Positions 23,470-32,300 of a stretch of 64,000 nt of DNA are shown here, in pieces. The notes beneath the pieces are model-generated. The model did no database searches. It was given only the letters and a program-made list of their open reading frames with translations, and was not told where the DNA came from. The position numbers and the translations under genes are program-made. Numbering within the stretch: position 1 is the first letter of the stretch; each line of letters begins with the position of its first letter. The stretch is from Phallus indusiatus. Its lineage: Eukaryota > Basidiomycota > Agaricomycetes > Phallales > Phallaceae. The stretch lies in the NCBI GenBank assembly GCA_027605045.1, contig JAQFWX010000020.1:62001-126000 (forward strand). Direction: 5' to 3'.

Positions 23470-25126
23470 ATGCCTGACAGCAAGGGAAAACAACGCGAAC
23501 GATCACGCTCGCGGTCGCCTACGCCGCAACCTGTTAGTAGGTTCAAAAAAGCAGAGGCTCAACTGGCCCTGCAAAGGTCCGAATGGACCTTAGACGCGAT
23601 GGACGGATGCATATCCGTCTATCATAACAATGATAGTTGCACTGCGTGCAACGACTTTGCCAGTCACCTGGCAGGCCCCGCTGGCAGCGGGGCAATCATC
23701 CTTGACCATGATATGGTCAAGCAGGCGTCTACAAGGCCTTTCCCTTCATAAAGAGGGAGTACTATCATCTAGACGAATGTCTAGAAGAAGCTGAAAAGGA
23801 CGTCAAGTCCTTGACAGACCACCTCGACGATGCGAATCGTCATATCTGCGAGCTGAAAGCTCGCATTGCTGAACTTGAACGTTCAGCGTCGACGGCAGGC
23901 CCGTCGACTACCCCATCGACCTCCAAAAAGTGGTCGAGAGACCAGGCCGATAAAGCGCCTGAACCATCCCAGGCAGCCCCTTTGCCTGATATCTTCAACG
24001 ACATGTCGTCTGACGACGACATGGAAGACATAGTCGATGATAATGACTATGATGACGACGCCTCCATCGCGTCGTCCACCAAACACAAGCCTCAGCGTAC
24101 CTACGCTGATGCAACCAAGGCATCGGGCTCTCGCGATGCTGCCCCGGTTTCTCCAAGGAAACCCTCTGGTCCGTATCCACGGACCAAGCCAGGATGGGAC
24201 TCCAATAGGGACCCATGGCCCTTCTTCGTCAAGGGTTTCGACCCCACTGTTAGTGGGGATCATTCTCTGGTGCCTGGCACCCCCAATCCTACTGCATGGT
24301 ATAACACCTGCAGCCTCGACGAACCATTGTTCGTCGAGATTGGAACCCGGGTTTGGACCGACCCCCCGGTGTTCACGTACCCCGATGACAGAGGGGTTCA
24401 CATGCGTATTTCATACGCATGGACTCGTTGGCGCAGATCCATGAAGGAGCGCCGCCTGGCGAGGAAAACAGCCAAGCTTGAAGCTATGGAGGCTGCCGCC
24501 AACCGTCCATCGGTGGTGTTTATCTCGGGAGAGTTAATCCACCCCGAGATCAAGTATTTAATCAATACTTGGAATGCGGACCCTAACCAGGTCCTCCCTA
24601 CATCCGACTAATGTCGGATGGATCATTAAACCCTCAAGATGTTGAGGTGTTCGCATGGCTCAAACGAGTCACACGTACTCGTGAAGTGCGTGCCAAGTTC
24701 CTCGAGAAGGCGGCTGAGTGCCTCCTCGACCCCGCACTTACTGTGTGGGAAGAAGTTCTCGGTGGTAGGGGTAATTCCTCCACCCACCTGCCTTCCACGC
24801 TCATGGAAGGCTACACTCGTTCCTTCGAGTGCAAATCCCCCTCCTCCATTACCATAGAGGAGGTGATTCGCTCCATGCACGCCAATGGAGCGACGACAAG
24901 ACGCGTCACTGAGGTGATCGCGCCCTTCTCCAACGTTACGCCAATGGAGAAGATGTTAATCGCATCGCGCATGACTATCGCGTGCGCCGTGGACTGGATC
25001 GTCCAACAAAAAAGGTGCGTACGACTCAGTCGGCCGCCCCCGCCGTCCATGCGTCGGCATCACCTGCCAGTATTGTGGCAGGCCCGCCTAATAAGGTTTA
25101 CTCCCCGTCCGTCCCAATTCAGATGA
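23470..25126 (+). pseudogene. Third open region of the Gypsy element, unknown product
   Basis: About 1.7 kb of coding-like sequence between pol and the 3' LTR, in at least three frames. It starts MPDSKGKQRERSRSRSPTPQ, has CTACNDFASHLAG, then in the next frame FIKREYYHLDECLEEAEKDV and a coiled coil (CELKARIAELER), an acidic run, PWPFFVKGFDPTVSG, a basic helix and FISGELIHPEIKYLINTW. A third segment from 24611 reads FAWLKRVTRTREVRAKFLEK and later SNVTPMEKMLIASRMTIA. No signal peptide or membrane segment is seen, so it is not an envelope. Stem-loops are as dense here as in pol. The product could be a structural or host-interaction protein; I do not recognise the family. Confidence 0.6.
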
Positions 25127-25275
25127 CGGACGAGGAATTGTTGAGGCCCCTGAGGACCTTGACGCACCGCATCCGAGTGCCTCGGAGAGCATGGAGATTG
25201 ACTACAGCAATCCCTCTGACTGATTACAGTCAGATGCTTCCTCTTCGCGATCCTATGACTTGGAGTCCAAGTCAC

Positions 25276-25285
25276 AAGGGGAGGA
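25276..25285 (+). promoter_or_regulatory. Polypurine tract
   Basis: AAGGGGAGGA lies directly before the 3' LTR, the position and composition expected for the plus-strand primer. Confidence 0.8.
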
Positions 25286-25600
25286 TGTAACGGATCCACC
25301 GCATGCGGTGGATTGAGTATATGCCACTTAGGCATATGCAGAGGGCTTCGCCCTCTGCAGTAGTTACTATTACTTACTCTAATAACAGAGGCGCTTAACG
25401 CCTCTGGCTGGCGCGGCGAGCCATTATGTAATAACTATACATTAGTAGTAGCTACGCGCGTGCTGATTCAGCACGCGCAACTTGTTTTACTCCACAAAGA
25501 AAATACAGCACTTTGGTCTGTTACTTGTGGCGTGAAACTACAGCGTGATATAAACTGTGTACCGCAAGCGGTACACTATAAAAAGTAACGAAACGTTACA
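25286..25600 (+). repeat. 3' LTR of the Gypsy element
   Basis: 315 bases, TGTAACGG ... GTTACA, nearly identical to the 5' LTR. The TACCGC hairpin has loop AA here and TT in the 5' copy, exactly the reverse complement. Confidence 0.95.
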
Positions 25601-25605
25601 ACCAT
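25601..25605. repeat. Gypsy target-site duplication ACCAT, right
   Basis: Exact repeat of 16416-16420. Confidence 0.9.
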
Positions 25606-25779
25606 AACCTACACAGAACGAACCTCCATGAACAATAAACAAAACTTATATAAGCAACTATACAGCACACAAAATACCTAACAACCTAATCACATTAAAC
25701 ATCAAGCCACACACAAAAGACCCATAAAATAAAAGAAAACGAACCTTCATAAGCAACTATACAGTTAAAACCCCAACCC

Positions 25780-27454
25780 ATGAACCAAAACACGATCACA
25801 TCTACTGACTCCAACACCCCACCTCCCAACGAAAACAACATCCAACCCCCACCTTATACTTCTGAAATCTCCAAAAGAAAGAGAGATATCTATAAATCCC
25901 CAACCACAGAAAAACCAAGCAGTCGACCCAAACCCAGAAAAATGCAGAAAAACAATAAGGGAGAAAAAAACGCTCAGATAGACATCGCCAACAATGAAAT
26001 AACCAACCAAGCTGCAGCGACTCACCAAAACGAAGATGTGATCCTAGCCCCAGACTCCGAAACATCTCAAATTCGCAGTTCGGAAGAGCGAGACACCGAG
26101 CCCCCACCCAACCAACAACAAATCGTAACACAAAAAAGTGCAACTGACCAGAATCTTTCACCCTCCCAATGTAACGGATTTGGGATATAGGAATGGGCCC
26201 CCCTGGGGCCCACTAATGGCCTAGTGCCCATGCAGTGCCAAAGGCACTGCAGCAGTAGTATTTGCGCGTCACAGCGTGACGCTTAAGCGCCTGTCACACC
26301 CTTACAGCGGTGTGACTAGTAGTTACATTAGTAAATCTTAATTTTACCACTACTACTGCATGTAATTCCCTATTAGCCTTATTGAGCAATAGACAGGAAT
26401 TCTGTGCACTTGTGGGAAAATAAGAAAAACCCTTTATCAGACCCCCCTGTGGTCTGATAAAAACTGTTACACCCAAACCGACCACTCCTTAATACCCGAA
26501 GATCTTCGCAAAAAGATCTTAATCCCCTTAGATTACGAATTTCCTACGCAAGAAGGAATTACCGAGTCCAACATCCTCAGCCACATTGACGAGGAGACAA
26601 AAAAACTCTGGAAAAAACTCCCAGGTAACCACATCTATTGCTTCCTAGCCTTCGACAAAATAAGGCCCAACTCCAAAATCGCGACGAATACGCTTGAGGA
26701 AATATATTCCTTCCTACACGAGCTCATAGGCGAAGGCGACTACGTAGTGAACCCTCCAGTCCTGACGAACAACCCCACTACTTTCCCCGGGACTATCCCC
26801 TTCTTTATCAGTAACCTTCCCCCTAAATACGCTAACTTACTTACCATCTTCAAATGCTGGGTAATGGAAGACAATGTCTTCTTTTTCTTCCCCGAACACT
26901 TCCAGCCGTCGACGTACACCATGACGCTCAAAAACATCCCAGTCCCCGACAAAGGACCCTCTGATGAAAAACTGGCAAAACAACTCGTCCAGAATATAAA
27001 CGATCCCGAGCGCCCGACATACAAGGCCTTGGCTCAAATCCTCGAGACGAACCACTATAGCGACACCGAAACGCATGCAACGGTGCAAAAAACCCTAAAC
27101 ACGATCAAAGTCGCAAGAATAAAGTTCAGCTTAGGAAACAAAGAGGAGGAAACCTGCCTTCGAGTATACATGGAACCTCCAACACTTGACGCATCCAGAT
27201 TCGAAAAATGGATAGAAACGCTTCGAGGACACACCTTTATCATCCCCGCAGGTAAAAGTGCCCCACACATGGATATCGTCTGCAGTCTCTGCAAAGGAAG
27301 GGACCATCTAACGAATAGATGTAAATTTAGAGAAATACCAGGTTGGCCAACTAACCTACCAAAAGAAAACCAAACGAAAACGATCCCTCAGACGGACGAC
27401 AAAAATACAGGAAGGAAGAAAAAATTCGGGAACTCCCGTCGCTTGCGGAACTAA
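25780..27454 (+). pseudogene. LINE ORF1 (Gag-like), split by a solo LTR
   Basis: ORF1 protein of the Tad-like LINE, expected to bind the element RNA and form the particle. It starts MNQNTITSTDSNTPPPNENN and runs in frame to 26169, where a solo LTR interrupts it; the same frame resumes at 26477 and ends at 27454. Without the insert it would be 455 residues with no other lesion. The N-terminus is disordered and Pro/Asn/Lys-rich; the C-terminal part has the zinc knuckle CSLCKGRDHLTNRC (CX2CX4HX4C) near 27280-27325 and a basic tail (RKKKFGNSRRLRN). The break makes this copy defective for ORF1, though it could still be complemented in trans. Confidence 0.88.
26170..26471 (+). repeat. Solo LTR inside LINE ORF1
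   Basis: A 302-base unit, TGTAACGGATTTGG ... ACTGTTACA, flanked by the 5-base duplication CCCAA (26165-26169 and 26472-26476). It shares ends and palindrome-rich style with the Gypsy LTR: GCAGTGCC/GGCACTGC, GCGTCA/TGACGC, GTCACAC/GTGTGAC, CAGACC/GGTCTG. The internal region is gone, so it arose by LTR-LTR recombination after insertion. Confidence 0.9.
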
Positions 27455-27689
27455 ACAATCGTGCTTCCTGCACCCATTAAAATAGATACAAATAAATTCC
27501 GTCATCTGTTTAAGCTTTAACAAAAATAAAATTTCTTGGTATTTATTGTAAAATTGACAACTGATACTACCCACTTAAAAATAAACAAAATACTAAGAAA
27601 CTCAAGGAAAGAGAAACATCCCGGACTAGAGAACGTGGTTGCCCCTCAGTCCGTTAGGGAGCGGCCCTCCCAAACCATTACCTCTATAA

Positions 27690-29154
27690 TGTTACGCGCC
27701 GGGGTCGGGATGACTAAGCGAGGCTCGGGACAGGATCGGACGTGGGTCGGATGTTGGTCGGCTTCAACTTACTCTTGAGTTGCGCCCTCACGGTGCGTCA
27801 CCAACAATTTCGGGTCGGGGCAGGGCTACGAGGCTTTCCTAGGTTAGTACTCACTGGAGACATTGTAGGGTTTAGCCAAAAAAAGGATCTTGAGAAAATT
27901 ATAGTTCAAGGTATAGACTATTGATGATTTACCAAACTGTGCAATCATATTATAACTAATACTCAGATTAAGGGATTCTGGCTTGGAAAATTGTCAATAT
28001 GCTGCTATTATTATCTTAGTTAAATTCTGTAATAATTTTTACTTATATAACACTATAAATAACTTTCTCTATTCAGTCAAACAGTATACAAACTAAAACA
28101 TATATTATTATTAACTATAGTGGAAAATTATATATTCAAGTTGATATAATTACTTGTCAATAAAGTATTTTATCATAATTTTGAGGGTGTGATAAATATT
28201 GAGTTTCTATGTAATTAAAACTTAAGGTCACAATTTGTAACATTAGAGTTTTCCCAACATTTTCCAGGAATCCATGTATTATTAAGGTTTTCCCAGGAAA
28301 ACCCTAATATTACAAAGAGTATTCTCATGCTTAAAATTAGGCTTTTCTCATGCATCTAAATTATAATAGAAATATATTCTCACAATAAATATAGACAACA
28401 TTTTCAGAACATTCTTCGATATGGATGATGATAATGTAAGTTTCATTCTATTTATTATTTTACTGAATGGATAACATTGATTATAGGCTTATATGATAAA
28501 GAATTATTACATAATTCAACCAAGATATTATAGCAGTATACTGACAATTTTCCAAACCAGAATCCCTTAATCTGAGTATTAATTATAATATAATTGTGCA
28601 ATTTAGTAAATCATCAATAGTCTATACCTCGAACTATAATTTTCTTAAGATCCTTTTTTTGGCTAAACCCTACAATGTCTCCAGTGACTAGGTCGGGCCA
28701 CGTACAGGGGTCTAGGGTGAGTTCTCCGAGGCTTTAACAACGTCGGAGGTTCTGGGTAGAGACTGAGTCGGAGGACGTCGGAGTCTTGGAGTTAGGAATG
28801 GGGTCGGAGAAGTTGGTCAGAGGTAGTTGTTGAAGAAGATAGACGCAACGTTGCCGACGACGTTCGAGGACGCCGACAACGACGACAAGGGATCTGAGAT
28901 GAGATTGGATCGAGATATGAAACGTGTGAGAGATTGGGCGGAATAAGATCTATATCAGAACTGGAGAAGTAGTTACAGGAAGCTCGATCTTTAAATAGCT
29001 ATGAAACTAAATAGAGACCTGAAACGGGTTACAACAAGATAACAAGGACGGAAAAGGAAATGGTTCGGAACGGGGAAACAAAAAGAATATAAGCGAGGTA
29101 CGTAAAAGGAATGAGCGGAGCTCCGCTTAAGCGAGGTGTTACGCGGGCGTGACA
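27690..29154. repeat. LTR-like unit (probable solo LTR) carrying a fold-back insertion
   Basis: Begins TGTTACGCGCCGGGG and ends GGGCGTGACA, inverted termini TGT(T/C)ACGC, with TG..CA ends. Flanks TATAA (27685-27689) and TATGA (29155-29159) look like a 5-base duplication with one mismatch. Its sequence is GC-rich and G-rich (repeated GGTCGG), unlike the surrounding LINE. The stretch 27851-28687 inside is an AT-rich inverted-repeat element, so the original unit was about 630 bases. No coding sequence is seen. Confidence 0.6.
27851..28687. mobile_element. Fold-back (inverted-repeat) element
   Basis: Two long inverted arms, about 27851-28018 and 28525-28687, begin TCACTGGAGACATTG and are roughly 90 percent identical as reverse complements, flanking about 500 bases of AT-rich sequence without coding potential. 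It interrupts the GC-rich LTR-like unit. A MITE or fold-back DNA transposon is likely; CTAGGT on both sides may be a target duplication but this is not certain. Confidence 0.75.
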
Positions 29155-29352
29155 TATGAAATGCACAACTTAACTGAACTTTACACACACGGCACTGCTC
29201 ACACGGTCAATCGGATACTTCACCTCCCCTACATTAGAAGGGTCGACGAGTGTACCGCTGCAGCCGATCCTAATGACAATGTAGGGGTGACGGCAAGTGG
29301 ACCCCCCCTAAATAACCCACAACAAATCAACCAAATTATCAACAACGATAAT

Positions 29353-32300
29353 ATGGCTGAAGAAAGACATACACAAAACCAAAACAATCTAACTCCCGAC
29401 CAATCAGACTCGGAAGAAGACAGAGAAGAACCACAACAAACCATAGCCGAAGATCTAAACAATGAATCAGACTCAGACGACCCAATTTCCTCGGAAGAAG
29501 AGGAAGAAGAAAACATAAACATAAATCACCAAAATAAAAAATCAAATAAAAAATCCCTAAAGATAGCATCTCTAAACATAAATGGCGGAAACCTAACTAA
29601 TAAATGGAATGAACTATACCAGATAATGAAAGACCAAAAAATAGATGTCCTAGCGATTCAAGAATCTCACCTGACTCAACAACAAAAAATAAACGTCGAA
29701 AACTTATTCAGTAAACAAATACTTATAATAAACTCACCCCACCCAAAAAAGCCAAACTCCAAAGCCGGCGTCACATTCATTATAAACAAAAGAAACATAA
29801 GATGGCAAGAGATAACGTCAAAAATAATACGAAAAGGAAGAGCAATAATTATCCAAATCCCATGGTCGGGAAATAAAACACTCAATATACTAAACGTGTA
29901 CGGACCAAATAATAGAGAACACAACGCCAACTTTTGGAACAAAATAAAATCAGAAATAGAACGAAAGAACATTAAAAAACCTAACATAATTTTAGGAGAC
30001 TTCAACATGGTAGAAGAGAGCCTCGATAGACTCCCCGCTCATAATGATTCAACCTTAGTAAAAGAATCCCTCCAAGAACTAAAATCATTCATGAGAACAA
30101 TTGACGGCTGGCGACACACAAACCCAACGTCACTAGAATACACCTACTCACACATCGGAAAAAAAATATACTCAAGACTAGATAGAATATACATGACAAA
30201 TAAATATCTAAAATACTGCACCGAATGGAAAATCTCAATTCCCCCAATACCCACAGACCACAAATTAATATCAACAAAAATTTTATGCCCCAAAGACCCA
30301 AAAACCGGCAAAGGCCGCTGGTATATCCCAGCCTTTGTACTAAAAAATGAACAATTCCTAAAAGAAATAGGTAAATTAGGTGAACTAACCTTAAAAAAAA
30401 TGGAAAGAAACAACAACCCACAAATAGAATACAAAAATTTTAAATTAAACATTATAAAAACCGCTAAGAAATATGCAGGAAAACTGGGAAGCATCCTAGA
30501 CAAACGAATAAAAGAACTATCCGTCAAACTAGAAACCGAAAAAAACGAAACTCATACCCCAGAAATAGAAAAAAGAGAAAATATCAGCACACTAGAATCA
30601 GAAATTCAACACTTAGAAAGAAAAAAACACCTAAGAAAAAGAACAAACCTAGCAACCAAAATAAAACTAGAAAAAGAAATCATAGGAAAACCCTGGATTC
30701 AACTAAACAAACCCTACAAACAAAAAACAACAATAATAGCACTAAAAGACCCTAATAACACAGGAACTGAATACACAAACTCATCTTATAAAATGACAGA
30801 GATAGCGAAAACACACCATCAAAACCTACAAAATCAAGACATTCAATTAGACCAAAACCAAACAACCAGAAAAAACGAAATAAATGAAGCTACATCACAC
30901 CTAACGTTACAACTATCAGAAGAAGACAATATAATACTAGATGAAAAAATCAGCGCACAAGAAATAACGGAGACAATTAAAGAGACAGAAAACGAATCAT
31001 CGCCAGGTCTTGACGGAATACCAAACGAATTGTGGAAAACACTACTAAATTACAAACCGGAAAAAACACCCGAAGATACATCAGACCCACCAAAAATAGA
31101 AATAGAAAAAATACTACTCACTGTATTTAACCACATACAAAACGAAGGAATAGACCCGAACTTACCATTCCACGAAGGATGGCTTTGCCCAATATACAAA
31201 AAAGGAGACAAAACAGAAATTAGTAATTACCGACCAATAACCGTACTAAATACGGACTACAGAATACTAACTAAAATACTCACCAAACGACTGGGAAGAG
31301 TAGCAGCTAATATTATTCATCCAGATCAAGCCGGATTTATGAAAAACAGACAGATATCGGACCAAACGGAACTAGCAAAAACAATAATTAATTACGCAGA
31401 AACTCTAAAAATAAATGGAGCAATAATTAGTCTTGACCAAGAAAAAGCTTACGACAAAATCCGCCATGACTTCCTATGGGAATCCATGAAAAAATTAAAT
31501 TTCCCAAATAAATTCACCAACACAATAAAAAGTCTCTATAACGAACCGAAAACAGTCGTAATCCTAAATGGAATGGTAAGCAACCCGATAACAATAAATA
31601 GAGGTGTAAGGCAAGGAGACCCACTATCCTGCCTACTGTTCAACACAGCTATAGAATCATTAGCACAAATGATAAGGAACTCAACCTTAAAAGGATTCAA
31701 AATACCAGACAATGACCAAAACCGTCTAATAGCATCTCTTTTCGCAGACGACACAACAGTTTACCTGTCAAATGAAGATAAATTTGACTCGCTCAACGAA
31801 ATTCTCGAAAAATGGTGCAAAGCGTCAGGAGCAAGATTTAACCTTGCAAAAACAAATATACTCCCGGTCGGAGAAACAGAATATAGACAAAGCGTCATAA
31901 ATACTAGAAAACTGAATCAAACACACAACTCAATTCCTAATCATATCCCAATTATCCCAGACGGACAATATATGAGAATGTTAGGCTGCTACATAGGCAA
32001 TAATGTAATAAGCGATGCAATCTGGTTACCAATAATAGACTCAATAAGAAATAAACTCACCACATGGAGTAAAAGCCACCCAACAATGGAAGGTAAACGC
32101 CTAATAATAAATATGGAAATAGGAGGAAAAACACAATACCTAACAAGAGTACAAGGAATGCCAAACACAGTAACTGCCCAACTAAATAAAATAATGTCTG
32201 AATTCATTTGGAATGAAAAAAGACCGGAAATAAATATGACTACACTAAATCAGCCATTCTCAAAAGGAGGGAAAAAATGCCTTAACCTACAAACAAGAAA

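Larger units (their letters stand above)
16421..25600 (+). mobile_element. Chromodomain Gypsy LTR retrotransposon, hairpin-saturated
   Basis: A 9.2-kb Ty3/Gypsy element of the chromovirus type, inserted in the sense direction in the LINE leader. Order: 5' LTR, gag, protease, reverse transcriptase, RNase H, integrase, chromodomain, a third open region, polypurine tract, 3' LTR. The LTRs are nearly identical, suggesting recent insertion, yet gag and pol are cut into at least eight frame segments by a stop codon and indels, so this copy is not autonomous. Its most striking property is that short perfect inverted repeats (6-11 bp stems, loops of 1-15) recur every 40-80 bases through LTRs and coding sequence alike. 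No tRNA-type primer-binding site is evident after the 5' LTR. Confidence 0.95.

Noticed and set aside
17144..24401. Minus-strand open frames opposite Gypsy gag and pol
   Set aside because: Shadows of the coding strand, low-complexity and without motifs.
23470..25126. Reading the third Gypsy region as a retroviral-type envelope
   Set aside because: No signal peptide, membrane segment or cysteine pattern; it is hydrophilic and partly coiled coil.
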